Assembly (NCBI GenBank): GCA_903945495.1
Contig: CAJAVU010000002.1
Location: 1-64,000 of the forward strand
Direction of reading: 5' to 3'
DNA: 64,000 nucleotides
Origin: an uncultured Flavobacteriales bacterium
Lineage (GTDB): Bacteria > Bacteroidota > Bacteroidia > Flavobacteriales_D > Crocinitomicaceae
Shown here: one piece after another, positions 48,339 to 57,406 of the stretch
How the letters are laid out: each line of letters opens with the position of its first letter
How positions within the stretch are numbered: the stretch's first letter is position 1
Notes under the pieces: generated by a model
The model's database searches: none
The model's input: the letters and a program-made list of their open reading frames with translations, nothing else
What the model was told of the DNA's origin: nothing
Translations under genes and position numbers: made by a program

Positions 48339-49478
48339 TTATGCCAATGTCTTTTCAAAAACCACTTTCACTTGTTCCAAAGCAAAATCGATTTCTTCCT
48401 TTGTTGTGAAACGTGAAAAAGAAAAACGAACATTTGGTCGTGTCATATCTGCATTGATTCCTTCAAGTACATGCGATCCTTTCGTTGCTCCAGAAGAACA
48501 AGCTGAGCCACCACTTACAGCAACACCTTTTAGATCAAGTGTAAATAATAACATTCCAGCTTTTTCAGTACGTGGGAAACAAACATTCAATACTGTATAA
48601 AGCGCTTTTGAGGGTTCTGTTTGACCATGGAAAGAGATATCAGAAAAAATAGATTTTAATTGGTCAATCATGTAAGATTTTAAACCTTGAACATGTTGTT
48701 GGTGTGCTTCAACATCGTCGTATGCCAATTCCATCGCTTTTGCTAAACCAACAATTCCGTATACGTTTTCAGTTCCACCGCGTAATCCACGTTCTTGTGC
48801 ACCACCGTGAATCAATGCTTCTGCTTTCACATTCTTATTCACGTATAAAAAGCCAATTCCTTTTGGTCCATGAAATTTATGTGCAGCGCATGTGATGAAG
48901 TCAATATCCAATTCTTTCAAATCGAATGCGTAATGTCCCATCGTTTGAACAGTATCTGAATGAAAATAAGCTGAATATTTTCTGCACAAAGTACTAACCT
49001 CTTTCAAAGGAAGTAAGGTTGCAATCTCATTGTTGGCGTGCATCAAAGAAACCAATGACTTGTCTTCAGTATTTAACAAACGTTCTAAATCTGCTAAATC
49101 GACAGTTCCATTTTCATCTAATTTCACGTAACTCACGCGCGCTAAACCTTCTGCTTGAATCGCTTCTGCTGTGTGTCCAACCGCATGGTGTTCAATAGAA
49201 GAAGTAATGATGTGTTTTACGCCTAATTGATTTACACTTGAATACAAAGCCATGTTATCTGCTTCCGTTCCACCTGAAGTGAAAATAATTTCAGATGCTT
49301 GGCAATTCAACAACTTAGAAACGGTTCTGCGTGAAGTCTCAATTAATGCTTTTGTCTGTCTCCCATAAAAGTGAGTCGATGAAGGATTCCCAAAACCGTC
49401 TTTTAAAACTGGTAACATAGCCTCAACTACTTCTGGAGCAATTGGTGTTGTGGCAGCATTGTCAAGATATACGCGCAT
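48339..49478 (-). CDS. Cysteine desulfurase (NifS/IscS family)
   Basis: 379 residues. MRVYLDNAATTPIAPEVVEAMLPVL start; FTSGGTEADNMAL; SLMHANNEIATLLPLKEVSTLC; PLP lysine in CAAHKFHGPKGIGFLYV; active-site cysteine in SGGSACSSGATKGSHVL. It releases sulfur from cysteine for Fe-S clusters or thiolation. No isc/suf partner nearby, so assignment to iscS or nifS is open. Confidence 0.93.
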   Translation of the reverse strand: MRVYLDNAATTPIAPEVVEAMLPVLKDGFGNPSSTHFYGRQTKALIETSRRTVSKLLNCQASEIIFTSGGTEADNMALYSSVNQLGVKHIITSSIEHHAVGHTAEAIQAEGLARVSYVKLDENGTVDLADLERLLNTEDKSLVSLMHANNEIATLLPLKEVSTLCRKYSAYFHSDTVQTMGHYAFDLKELDIDFITCAAHKFHGPKGIGFLYVNKNVKAEALIHGGAQERGLRGGTENVYGIVGLAKAMELAYDDVEAHQQHVQGLKSYMIDQLKSIFSDISFHGQTEPSKALYTVLNVCFPRTEKAGMLLFTLDLKGVAVSGGSACSSGATKGSHVLEGINADMTRPNVRFSFSRFTTKEEIDFALEQVKVVFEKTLA

Positions 49479-49550
49479 AGAATAAAGTTTTCGCGAAGAT
49501 AATTATTTGCTACGGAACTAGAAGGGAAATTGCGCCTTATTCTTGGATAC

Positions 49551-50210
49551 TTAACTAACTAATATGTTCTCTGCAAACTTTTTTGAAACGGTAAAATCTT
49601 GTTGATTCACGCGAATGTGCAACAAATCGTCATATTCTTCTCGCGACACAAGTTCAATTTGTTCACCGATGCGCAATCCTAATTTATTGACATATTGTAA
49701 GAAAGAGGAAGTATTGTCTTTTACTCCCATCAATTGACTTTGCTGACCAAGAGCTAAATCATTCAATGTTTTGTAGTTGAAAATTTCAATTTCTCCTTGT
49801 GCGTTCGGAATCGGATCGCCGTGCGGATCTACTTTCGGAAAATCTAAAAATGCATCCAAGCGATCGACCAGTTTTGTTGACTGAATGTGTTCCAATTGTT
49901 CGGCTACTTCATGTACTTCATCCCACGAAAAAGAAAGTTTTTTGAACAAAAAGGTTTCCCATAAACGGTGCTTGCGAATGATTTCCATTCCGGCCAACTT
50001 ACCACTTTCTGTTAAGCTGATTTTACCATAACGCTCGTAATTGACCAATTGTTTTTCTTTCAATTTTTTCAACATGTCATTTACAGTGGCAGGTTTTAAT
50101 TCTAAATAACTCGCTATTTCATTCGTGCCAACTTCAGATTTTGTGCGCGTTAGAACGGTTAAATGCAACAGCGTTTTTAGATAATTCTCTTCTGTAAATG
50201 ATAAACTCAT
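49551..50210 (-). CDS. DtxR/MntR family metal-dependent regulator
   Basis: 219 residues. Winged helix MSLSFTEENYLKTLLHLTVLTRTKSEVGTNEIASYLELKPATVNDMLKKLKEKQLVNYERYGKISLTESGKLAGMEIIRKHRLWETFL, dimerisation/metal domain WDEVHEVAEQLEHIQSTKLVDRLDAFLDFPKVDPHGDPIP and a C-terminal FeoA/SH3-like domain. Senses Fe2+ or Mn2+. Divergent from a TonB receptor with a palindrome between them, which suggests it controls the receptor. Confidence 0.9.
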   Translation of the reverse strand: MSLSFTEENYLKTLLHLTVLTRTKSEVGTNEIASYLELKPATVNDMLKKLKEKQLVNYERYGKISLTESGKLAGMEIIRKHRLWETFLFKKLSFSWDEVHEVAEQLEHIQSTKLVDRLDAFLDFPKVDPHGDPIPNAQGEIEIFNYKTLNDLALGQQSQLMGVKDNTSSFLQYVNKLGLRIGEQIELVSREEYDDLLHIRVNQQDFTVSKKFAENILVS

Positions 50211-50263
50211 GTCTCGTGTTTTGCTTACGATTATAAAGTTAAAATAATTTTCTAATAAATAAA

Positions 50264-50279
50264 GTTAGATAAGTCTAAC
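50264..50279. promoter_or_regulatory. Candidate DtxR/MntR operator (GTTAGATAAGTCTAAC)
   Basis: Two perfect 6-bp arms GTTAGA/TCTAAC around TAAG. The TTAG-N6-CTAA core is like known DtxR/IdeR boxes. It lies 20 bases upstream of the TATATTTG -7 box of the TonB receptor, where the -33 region belongs, and in the 100-base gap to the regulator gene. Confidence 0.6.
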
Positions 50280-50298
50280 AAAATTAATTTAGTTCGTC

Positions 50299-50306
50299 TA
50301 TATTTG
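50299..50306 (+). promoter_or_regulatory. -7 box (TATATTTG) of TonB receptor
   Basis: Exact TAnnTTTG ending four bases before the ATG, so the transcript would start at or next to the start codon. The palindrome occupies the -33 region. Confidence 0.55.
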
Positions 50307-50310
50307 TCAA

Positions 50311-52584
50311 ATGAAATTATTCGCACTTGTCCTTTTTATCTGTTGTTATTATCAAATCAGTGCACAACGATTAATTGAAGGAAGCGTTCAGTTAGATAAT
50401 CAATCAGTCCCAATAGCAACAATTGCAATCAAGGAATTGAATCGAATGTTCACTTCGGATAGTTTGGGAAAGTTTTCGTTTCAACTGCCAGAGGGAAATT
50501 ATACCTTAAAAATTCAATCCTTTGATTCAAAGTCTTTGATTTATGTGTTGGATACAAAAAGTTATACTAAACCATTGAATTTAGTTCTTGAACTCAATGA
50601 AAAATTGATGGAAGAGGTTGTCGTAAGCGGACAATTACGTGAAATCAATAAACTGAAAAGTATTGTTCCAGTTGAAATTTATAACGAGAGTTTTTTCAAA
50701 CGAAATCCAACAGCTTCTGTGTTCGAAGCGCTGCAAACAATCAATGGTGTTCGACCGCAAGTGAATTGCAATATTTGTAGTACAGGCGATATTCACATCA
50801 ATGGTTTGGAAGGACCTTACACCATGATTCTCATAGATGGAATGCCAATTGTTAGCAGTTTGGCTACAGTTTATGGATTGTCAGGAATACCAAATTCATT
50901 GGTTGAACGAATGGAAATTGTGCGTGGTCCATCATCAGCTTTGTACGGAAGTGAAGCAATTGGCGGCGTAATCAACATCATTACAAAATCGCCGCAAAAT
51001 TCCTCTAAAATCAGCGCCGATGTCCAAACAAATTCGTGGTTAGAAATGAATGTGGATTTAGGTTTTAAGTTCAAGTATGCCAAACATGTGGAAAGTTTAA
51101 CCGGAATCAATTATTTCTCGTACTCAAATCCTCAGGACAATAACAAAGATGGATTTACGGATATAACATTACAGCAACGTATTTCATTCTTTCATAAACT
51201 GGCAATTGAGCGAAAATCAAAAAAAGCATTTTCTGTGGCTGCGCGTTATTTATACGAAGATCGTTGGGGAGGACAAACATCTTGGAACAAATCCTTTCGC
51301 GGAGGTGATAGTATTTACGGTGAAAGTATTTACACAAATCGTTTTGAGCTGTTAGGAAAATACGAATTACCAATCAAAGAAAAGATGTTAATCACAAGTT
51401 CGTTCACTTCTCATCAGCAAAATAGTTTTTATGGAACAACGCCTTTTTTTGCTGAACAACAAGTGACTTTTGGCCAATTAACATGGTTTAAAGATATCAA
51501 TCGACATGCTGTAGTTCTTGGTGTTTCTGCTCGCCAAACCAATTACAATGACAATACTCCAGCGACAACTACCGGCGATTCGTTGAATTTGATGGATCAA
51601 GCTAGTAAGGTGTTTTTACCTGGCATTTTCTTTCAAGATGATTGGACCTTGAATGAAAAACACCAAGTGTTGTTTGGTTTGCGTTATGACTATTCTTCAG
51701 TGCATAAAAGCATCGTAACTCCGCGAATTGGGTATAAATATGTCGTTTCGAAAAATCAATTGATTCGCTTAAATGCAGGAACTGGCTATCGCGTCGTTTC
51801 TATCTTCACGGAAGATCACGCGGCATTAACTGGAGCTCGAAAAACAGTCATTGAGGAAGAATTGAAACCAGAGACTTCGTATAACATCAACTTAAATTAT
51901 TATGGAACGTTCTATTTGAAAAGCGGAACAGTTTTGAAGTTGGATGTGAGTCCATTTTACACCTATTTCGGAAATAAAATTATTCCAGATTACTTATCTG
52001 ATCCAACTAAAATCATCTACAAAAATGTGGATGGTTATGCTGAAAGCAAGGGAATTAATCTAAATCTAGAAATCAGAACTGAGCAATGGAAATGGATGCT
52101 AGGAGGAACGTTTTTGGATGTTTCGAAGGTTGAAAATGGCATTCGAAATCGTCAGTTGCTCACCGAACGTTTCAGTGGAACTTGGACTGTAAGTTATGAA
52201 TGTAAAAAGTTGCCTTTTACAATTGATTATTCAGGAAATGTTTATAGTCCAATGTTGTTGCCTGTTTTAGGAGAATTAGATCCAAGAAGTAAAACATCTC
52301 CATGGTGGTCGATACAGAATATTCAATGCAGTTACGCTGGAAAAAAATCGGTTGAATTTTTTGCGGGGATTAAAAATCTCTTGAATTGGGTTCCAGGAAA
52401 AAAAGATCCATTCATTATTGCGCGTGCACATGATCCGTTCGATAAACAGGTTCAGTTTAACGCTGATGGTTCAGTACAGTCAAGCAGTGAAAATCCATAT
52501 GCGCTAACCTTTGACCCAACCTATTTGTACGGACAAAATCAAGGCATTCGCTTATTTTTAGGAATTCGTTATAAGTTGAAATAA
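50311..52584 (+). CDS. TonB-dependent outer-membrane receptor
   Basis: 757 residues. Signal peptide MKLFALVLFICCYYQISAQ, a carboxypeptidase-like (CarboxypepD_reg) domain to about residue 95, then plug EEVVVSGQLREINKLKSIVPVEIYN with CNICSTGDIHINGLEGPYTMILIDGMPIVSSLATVYGLSGIPNSLVERMEIVRGPSSALYGSEAIGGVINIITK, and a beta barrel ending GIRLFLGIRYKLK. Control by a DtxR/MntR-type protein hints at an iron or manganese compound as cargo; not proven. Confidence 0.9.
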   Translation: MKLFALVLFICCYYQISAQRLIEGSVQLDNQSVPIATIAIKELNRMFTSDSLGKFSFQLPEGNYTLKIQSFDSKSLIYVLDTKSYTKPLNLVLELNEKLMEEVVVSGQLREINKLKSIVPVEIYNESFFKRNPTASVFEALQTINGVRPQVNCNICSTGDIHINGLEGPYTMILIDGMPIVSSLATVYGLSGIPNSLVERMEIVRGPSSALYGSEAIGGVINIITKSPQNSSKISADVQTNSWLEMNVDLGFKFKYAKHVESLTGINYFSYSNPQDNNKDGFTDITLQQRISFFHKLAIERKSKKAFSVAARYLYEDRWGGQTSWNKSFRGGDSIYGESIYTNRFELLGKYELPIKEKMLITSSFTSHQQNSFYGTTPFFAEQQVTFGQLTWFKDINRHAVVLGVSARQTNYNDNTPATTTGDSLNLMDQASKVFLPGIFFQDDWTLNEKHQVLFGLRYDYSSVHKSIVTPRIGYKYVVSKNQLIRLNAGTGYRVVSIFTEDHAALTGARKTVIEEELKPETSYNINLNYYGTFYLKSGTVLKLDVSPFYTYFGNKIIPDYLSDPTKIIYKNVDGYAESKGINLNLEIRTEQWKWMLGGTFLDVSKVENGIRNRQLLTERFSGTWTVSYECKKLPFTIDYSGNVYSPMLLPVLGELDPRSKTSPWWSIQNIQCSYAGKKSVEFFAGIKNLLNWVPGKKDPFIIARAHDPFDKQVQFNADGSVQSSSENPYALTFDPTYLYGQNQGIRLFLGIRYKLK

Positions 52585-53100
52585 CTATTCTTTTCCAAAT
52601 AATTGGCGCATGGTTTCCTTGCCAGGCGTGCATCTTTTTAAATTATTCATAAATGACAAGGAACGTTCAATCCGCTTATCCGATGTTTTCATTTGTAAGA
52701 TGTAATAGATCAATGTTCGTTGTTTTCCTGGTGTTAAATTGAAAAAACGTTCGTGTGCGTCTGGATCTTGCTTCAAGACTTCATTTAATTCGATTGGAAA
52801 CTCATGCCCAAATTCCGAGAAATCTTTTGTGAATTCAACGTTTACTTCATCGCCAAAGTGGATGTCCAATTCCTTCATACGCGCTTTTGAAACGGCAACA
52901 TATCCTTTTCCTTCTCCAAGTGCTACAACACCACCTTGCCATTCAACTTGTTGATTGATTTTCACAATTACACGCTGATTGAATTTTCCTTTTTCTTCGC
53001 CACCATTCAAATAGGTCAAAGTATCGCCATTCAATTCGATGTAGTGCATTTTCAGTTTATCCAAATAGAGTAGAGGAGATGTTTGTTCAATTGGTTCCAT
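52585..53100 (-). CDS. DUF1905/YdeI-type protein
   Basis: 171 residues. DUF1905-like beta domain (GKFNQRVIVKINQQVEWQGGVVALGEGKGYVAVSKARMKELDIHFGDEVNVEFTKD) followed by the YdeI/OmpD-associated helical motif (ELNEVLKQDPDAHERFFNLTPGKQRTLIYYILQMKTSDKRIERSLSFMNNL). Sometimes called bacteriocin-protection proteins; real role unclear. Abuts the TonB receptor end with no space for a terminator. Confidence 0.75.
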   Translation of the reverse strand: MEPIEQTSPLLYLDKLKMHYIELNGDTLTYLNGGEEKGKFNQRVIVKINQQVEWQGGVVALGEGKGYVAVSKARMKELDIHFGDEVNVEFTKDFSEFGHEFPIELNEVLKQDPDAHERFFNLTPGKQRTLIYYILQMKTSDKRIERSLSFMNNLKRCTPGKETMRQLFGKE

Positions 53101-53109
53101 GAAATAAAG

Positions 53110-53868
53110 TTAAGGTTCTTTGTCGAGGATTTTATACTTCGTTAAAGCGTCATTTCTCGAGCAAGCGTTGAAGTGCCACCATTCGGTTGGTAAGTTGCGA
53201 AACCCTTGCGATTTCATTACTTTTCGCAGTAATTTACGATTGACAATTTGTTGTTGGGTTAGTTCTCCTTTCGCAAGAAAATGTGCTTCCATTGTAGGAT
53301 AAGCAATTTCATTGAATTCATCGAATTCTGCACCCATATCCAAGGCTTTTCCTTTTGCATCACAAATCGTCAAATCAATTGCCGCTCCAAAATTGTGTAA
53401 ACTTTTATTTGCTGGGTTCGAGACATATTTGCCACGCTCTTTACTTGGAATGGAATCCAACGCTCTCCACATTTTCGTTTGAATGCTTACTGGTCGAACA
53501 GCATCGTAAATGAGTAAATGTAACGACGAATCAATTGAACTTAAATAATCTTGACATTTCGATAAACGTTCAGCAACATCCTTCTGTAAATAGCCATTTT
53601 TCAATCGGTCATACAGCTTCATGTTCATGAAATTGTCTGTCGTGGCATATTTTAAATCTACAAAAATGGATGGATTCAGCGTTTGAACATTGACTAAATC
53701 TGTCAGTAAAAGTGCCGAATCAATTGAAGGGTCATTTTTATCTTCGAGTAAAGTTGAACTAGTTGTATCCACTTGTGTTGTTTTAGAAGATGTTGCATTT
53801 CTTGGTCCCTGCTGCATTGAACAAGAAAAAAGTAGTATTGAGAGAATGAAAAGATTTAACAACTTCAT
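53110..53868 (-). CDS. D-Ala-D-Ala dipeptidase, VanX/DdpX-like lipoprotein
   Basis: 252 residues. Lipobox ILLFSCSMQQ, so membrane-anchored in the envelope. Peptidase M15D core: LKYATTDNFMNMKLYD, LHLLIYDAVRPVSIQTKMWRAL, zinc motif SLHNFGAAIDLTICD (SxHxxGxAxD) and catalytic EWWHF. It cleaves D-Ala-D-Ala dipeptide. Being a secreted enzyme in a Gram-negative without other van genes, it more likely recycles wall peptides than gives vancomycin resistance. Confidence 0.88.
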   Translation of the reverse strand: MKLLNLFILSILLFSCSMQQGPRNATSSKTTQVDTTSSTLLEDKNDPSIDSALLLTDLVNVQTLNPSIFVDLKYATTDNFMNMKLYDRLKNGYLQKDVAERLSKCQDYLSSIDSSLHLLIYDAVRPVSIQTKMWRALDSIPSKERGKYVSNPANKSLHNFGAAIDLTICDAKGKALDMGAEFDEFNEIAYPTMEAHFLAKGELTQQQIVNRKLLRKVMKSQGFRNLPTEWWHFNACSRNDALTKYKILDKEP

Positions 53869-53922
53869 AGCTCAAAGTTCGAAAAAGAATTGAAATGCTC
53901 CTAACTATTTGAACATTTGACG

Positions 53923-53930
53923 TAAATTTG
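53923..53930 (+). promoter_or_regulatory. -7 box (TAAATTTG) of aminotransferase gene
   Basis: Exact TAnnTTTG, 23 bases before ATG 53954; spacing to upstream TTTG copies is not ideal. Confidence 0.45.
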
Positions 53931-53953
53931 CGGCAATAAAAACCAGAAAAGTT

Positions 53954-55153
53954 ATGCCGAAATTATCACAGAAGGCTATTGATATGCCAGCGTCTCCGAT
54001 TCGTAAGTTAGTTCCTTACGCTGAGGCTGCTAAAAAGCAAGGAAAAATTGTTTACCATTTGAACATTGGTCAACCAGATATCGAAACGCCAGAAGTTGCA
54101 TTGAATGCAATTAAGAACTTGGATCGTAAAGTGATTGAATATAGTCACTCAGCTGGATTCGAAAGTTACCGTAACGGTTTATCGGCTTATTACAAGAAAA
54201 CAGGGATTAATGTTAATCCAGAAGATATTTTAATTACAACAGGAGGTTCTGAAGCTTTGATTTTTGGTTTCATGACAACATGTAATCCAGGTGATGAAGT
54301 AATTATTCCTGAACCATTTTATGCAAATTACAATGGTTTTGCTGTAATGGCAGGTTTGAATGTTGTTCCGGTTACATCAACAATTGAAATAGGATTTGCA
54401 TTGCCACCAGTTGAAGAAATTGAGAAAAAAATCACGTCAAAAACGAAAGCAATCGTTATTTGTAATCCAGGAAATCCAACAGGATACTTGTATTCAAAAG
54501 AAGAATTGGAGCAATTGCGTGATATCGTTTTGAAACACGATTTGATTTTGTTTGCTGATGAGGTGTACCGTGAGTTTTGTTACGACGGAGCAATTCCTTT
54601 TTCAGTTATGAATTTGGAAGGATTAGAAAACAATGTCATCATGATTGATTCAGTTTCGAAACGTTATTCAATGTGTGGAGCTCGAATCGGTGCATTGATT
54701 ACAAAGAATTCAGAAATCATGGCAGCTGCATTGAAATTTGGACAAGCACGTTTATCTCCTCCAACAGTTGATCAAATTGCTTCGGAAGCAGCATTGAATA
54801 CACCTCAATCATATTTTGATGATGTTGTTGCAGAATATGTACAACGTAGAAATATTACAGTTGATGGTTTGAATGCTATCCCAGGTGTATTTTGTCCGAA
54901 ACCAAGTGGCGCATTTTATGCGGTAGCGAAATTCCCAGTTGATGATGCTGAGAAATTCTGTCAATGGTTGTTAGAAGATTTCGAATTCGAAGGTCAAACG
55001 GTTATGATGGCTCCAGCGAATGGATTCTATTCAACAAAAGGTGCAGGACAGCAAGAAGCGCGAATTGCATATGTATTGAACCAAGATTCATTACGTAAAG
55101 CAGTTAAGTGTTTGGAAGAAGCATTAAAAGTTTATCCAGGAAGAACAATTTAA
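53954..55153 (+). CDS. Class I/II pyridoxal phosphate-dependent aminotransferase
   Basis: 399 residues. KIVYHLNIGQPDIETPEVALNAI, TTGGSEALIFGFMTTCNPGDEVIIPEPFYANYNGF, ICNPGNPTGYLYSKEEL, LFADEVYREFCYDG and the PLP-lysine region IDSVSKRYSMCGARIGALI. Aspartate-aminotransferase-like (AspC type Ib). Exact substrate (aspartate, other amino or keto acid) cannot be told. Single gene with its own promoter box and terminator. Confidence 0.88.
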   Translation: MPKLSQKAIDMPASPIRKLVPYAEAAKKQGKIVYHLNIGQPDIETPEVALNAIKNLDRKVIEYSHSAGFESYRNGLSAYYKKTGINVNPEDILITTGGSEALIFGFMTTCNPGDEVIIPEPFYANYNGFAVMAGLNVVPVTSTIEIGFALPPVEEIEKKITSKTKAIVICNPGNPTGYLYSKEELEQLRDIVLKHDLILFADEVYREFCYDGAIPFSVMNLEGLENNVIMIDSVSKRYSMCGARIGALITKNSEIMAAALKFGQARLSPPTVDQIASEAALNTPQSYFDDVVAEYVQRRNITVDGLNAIPGVFCPKPSGAFYAVAKFPVDDAEKFCQWLLEDFEFEGQTVMMAPANGFYSTKGAGQQEARIAYVLNQDSLRKAVKCLEEALKVYPGRTI

Positions 55154-55174
55154 TTGTTTACTAACAATAGTATT

Positions 55175-55203
55175 AGCCTCATTCATTGAATGGGGCTTTT
55201 TTT
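55175..55203 (+). terminator. Terminator of aminotransferase gene
   Basis: Stem AGCCTCATTC/GAATGGGGCT (one G-T pair), short loop, seven T. Confidence 0.8.
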
Positions 55204-55273
55204 GTGTCCAGAAAGAAAGTCGTGCTAGCTTAGAAGAATTTGTGGTTCCGTAGATTCGTAAATAATAGGGCAC

Positions 55274-55302
55274 AAAAAAACGGGACTAAAAATAGTCCCG
55301 TT
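55274..55302 (-). terminator. Terminator of T9SS gene on minus strand
   Basis: Perfect stem AACGGGACTA/TAGTCCCGTT with AAAA loop, T-run on the minus strand, 20 bases after the stop of 55322-56140. Confidence 0.85.
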
Positions 55303-55321
55303 CATATTAAGAGAATCTTAA

Positions 55322-56140
55322 TTATTTTTTAACGAAAGTGTTACGAACTACTGTACCGTTTTCAGCAACGATTTCGTAGAAGTAAACACCAGCAACTAAG
55401 TTAGAAACATTAACTGCAGCAGTGTTAGCGTTGATAGCTTCTGTTGAGATAACTTTTCCATCCAATCCAATGATTGAAACTGAAGTAGCGTTAACTGACA
55501 AGTTGAAGTTCAATACATCATTAGCTGGGTTAGGGAAAACTGTAGCGTTGATTGTATTGTTATCCAATCCTAATGAACTGTTTACATTGATATCATCTAA
55601 TACTACGAAGTTCTCATCTGTACAATTGTGGTGACGGAAAGCAATCATCAATGAATCAGATCCAGCGAATGAAGAAATATCATAATCGAAAGAGAACATT
55701 TGCTCACCAGCAGTTAAAGCACCAGCGTATACTGGAGTTCCTGCAACTGCAGCAGCAAAACCACCTACACCGTCAAATGCATAAACTGATACATATTCTT
55801 CGTACCAACCTGAAGCTGTAGTCTCAGGAGAACCTAATTTGAAATGTAAAGCAACTGTTCCTGAAACTGCAGACAAGTCAATTACTGGAGTGATAATGAA
55901 ATTATCTGGTACCAATGGCCCTAAATCGTTGTCATAAGAGAAAGACATTAAAACTTCACCTTGCGCTACAATAGGAGCAGGCAAAGTAGACCCTGTTAAA
56001 TCATAGATTCCCCATGTGTTCGTGTCTGCATCAACTAAAGAGAAGTTAGTAAAGTCTGCACCTGCTGAAGCAGTAAAGTACTGCGCATTAGATACTAAAG
56101 AAGTCAAAACAACTCCAACAGAAAGTAAAAATTTTTTCAT
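55322..56140 (-). CDS. Secreted protein with type A T9SS sorting domain
   Basis: 272 residues. Signal peptide MKKFLLSVGVVLTSLVSNAQ, a jelly-roll/CBM-like choice-of-anchor type domain (DNFIITPVIDLSAVSGTVALHFKLGSPE, GEQMFSFDYDISSFAGSDSLMIAFRHHNCTDENFVVLDDINV), and the type A sorting domain NATVFPNPANDVLNFNLSV... GVYFYEIVAENGTVVRNTFVKK. It contains no enzyme motif; likely a surface adhesin-like or matrix protein. Confidence 0.85.
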   Translation of the reverse strand: MKKFLLSVGVVLTSLVSNAQYFTASAGADFTNFSLVDADTNTWGIYDLTGSTLPAPIVAQGEVLMSFSYDNDLGPLVPDNFIITPVIDLSAVSGTVALHFKLGSPETTASGWYEEYVSVYAFDGVGGFAAAVAGTPVYAGALTAGEQMFSFDYDISSFAGSDSLMIAFRHHNCTDENFVVLDDINVNSSLGLDNNTINATVFPNPANDVLNFNLSVNATSVSIIGLDGKVISTEAINANTAAVNVSNLVAGVYFYEIVAENGTVVRNTFVKK

Positions 56141-56168
56141 ATTCTAATAAAATTAAGTTAAACGTGGT

Positions 56169-56197
56169 CAAATATACGTTAAAAAAAAGTTTTCAAA
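56169..56197 (-). promoter_or_regulatory. Promoter of T9SS gene (TTTG-N17-TATATTTG)
   Basis: Minus strand TTTG, 17 bases, then TATATTTG: the best consensus promoter in the window, 28 bases before the ATG. Confidence 0.7.
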
Positions 56198-56230
56198 AAA
56201 AAAACACAAAATTAAATGCACATTGAAATG

Positions 56231-56890
56231 TTAAATTGTATCTAAAATAATTTTGTTTCGCTGGATTTTTATTTTCCCTTTAATTTCAAGTTGTTTCAAC
56301 AAGCGTGAAATTACCACACGTGAAGAATGTAAATCTTCAGCAATTTGTTGATGTGTATGATTTATTTCAAGGCTACCAAGTAGTTTTGCTTGATCAGTAA
56401 GGTATTTCAATAGACGTTCGTCTAAACGCATAAATGCGATCGCATCGACAGTTTCCATTAATTCGGTTAACCGTGTATGATAACTTTGTAGGATAAATTC
56501 ACGCCACGTTCGGTACTTGTTCATCCAGATCTCCATCATTTCAACCGGAATCATCAAAAGTAGAGAATCCTCCATACTTGTCGCTTTTATCTCACTCGAT
56601 GTATGGCGAACACAACATTGTAATGTCATTGCACATGTGTCACCTCCTTCAATGTAATAAAGGAGAAGTTCATCACCTTCATCATTTTCACGCGAAATTT
56701 TAATGGAACCTTCTAAAACAATAGGAATGTATTGCATGGAATCACCAACATTGAGAATAATTTCATCTGCAAGTACATCCTTTACCTGCGAAACCTTTAC
56801 TATCTCGTCAATTAATGCTTCTTCAAGCGCATATCCCAGCACATCATGCAAATACTTATGCTTGTTCTCTTTTAATAGCGTCCTTGTCAT
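56231..56890 (-). CDS. Crp/Fnr family transcription regulator
   Basis: 219 residues. N-terminal cyclic-nucleotide-binding-like barrel (LADEIILNVGDSMQYIPIVLEGSIKISRENDEGDELLLYYIEGGDTCAMTLQCCVRHTSSEIKA) and C-terminal winged helix (INHTHQQIAEDLHSSRVVISRLLKQLEIKGKIKIQRNKIIL). The CAMTLQCC cysteines are notable. It starts within the DUF983 gene, overlapping 35 bases, so both are expressed together. Confidence 0.88.
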   Translation of the reverse strand: MTRTLLKENKHKYLHDVLGYALEEALIDEIVKVSQVKDVLADEIILNVGDSMQYIPIVLEGSIKISRENDEGDELLLYYIEGGDTCAMTLQCCVRHTSSEIKATSMEDSLLLMIPVEMMEIWMNKYRTWREFILQSYHTRLTELMETVDAIAFMRLDERLLKYLTDQAKLLGSLEINHTHQQIAEDLHSSRVVISRLLKQLEIKGKIKIQRNKIILDTI

Positions 56891-57248
56891 ACTTAATAAA
56901 CATATTTGCCCAAATTATTTTAGACAAGGCATAAAGATAAGGAGCTAAAAGTATAGTTGCAAAAATAATAATGCCAATTTGCCATCCAATAGAAACATGA
57001 TCAAAAAATAAATTGAAGGAAACCCATAATGTAACAAATAGAGCGACACCTAAAGCATAGGCAACATACATTGCACCGTAATAAAATCCTGGCTCTTTCG
57101 AATATTTTAAACCACACACATTACAATGTTCATGGATTTCTCCAACTTTCGATAAGTCATACGCATGAGAAACCATAAAATCGCCTTCTTGGCATTTTGG
57201 ACAACGCATTTTGAAAATGCTGTATAGTCTTGATCCTTTTCCGAACAT
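56856..57248 (-). CDS. DUF983 family zinc-ribbon membrane protein
   Basis: 130 residues. Two CxxC pairs (RCPKCQEGD and HCNVCGLKY) form a probable zinc ribbon, then EPGFYYGAMYVAYALGVALFVTLWVSFNLFF and a second helix. This is the DUF983 layout. Function unknown. Overlaps the Crp/Fnr gene downstream. Confidence 0.85.
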   Translation of the reverse strand: MFGKGSRLYSIFKMRCPKCQEGDFMVSHAYDLSKVGEIHEHCNVCGLKYSKEPGFYYGAMYVAYALGVALFVTLWVSFNLFFDHVSIGWQIGIIIFATILLAPYLYALSKIIWANMFIKYDKDAIKREQA

Positions 57249-57358
57249 GTTTATTTTTTTTCAAAAATAATTATATCTGAATTCGTAAAAAGTAACCTAA
57301 GTTACAAGTAGGTAATTTAGAAAGAGAATAAATTAAATTACTTAAACTGTTAAATTAA

Positions 57359-57389
57359 TTTGTCAATTTATTCTAAAGTGGTATATTTC
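57359..57389 (+). promoter_or_regulatory. Promoter of LOX-like gene (TTTG-N19-TATATTTC)
   Basis: TTTG, 19 bases, then TATATTTC (one mismatch in the -7 box), 17 bases before ATG 57407. Confidence 0.5.
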
Positions 57390-57406
57390 AGCAAGAAAAC
57401 TATAAA

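Noticed and set aside
53110-53868. Vancomycin-resistance gene vanX
   Set aside because: No vanH/vanA/vanRS nearby, the protein is a lipoprotein in a Gram-negative; a wall-recycling dipeptidase is more likely.
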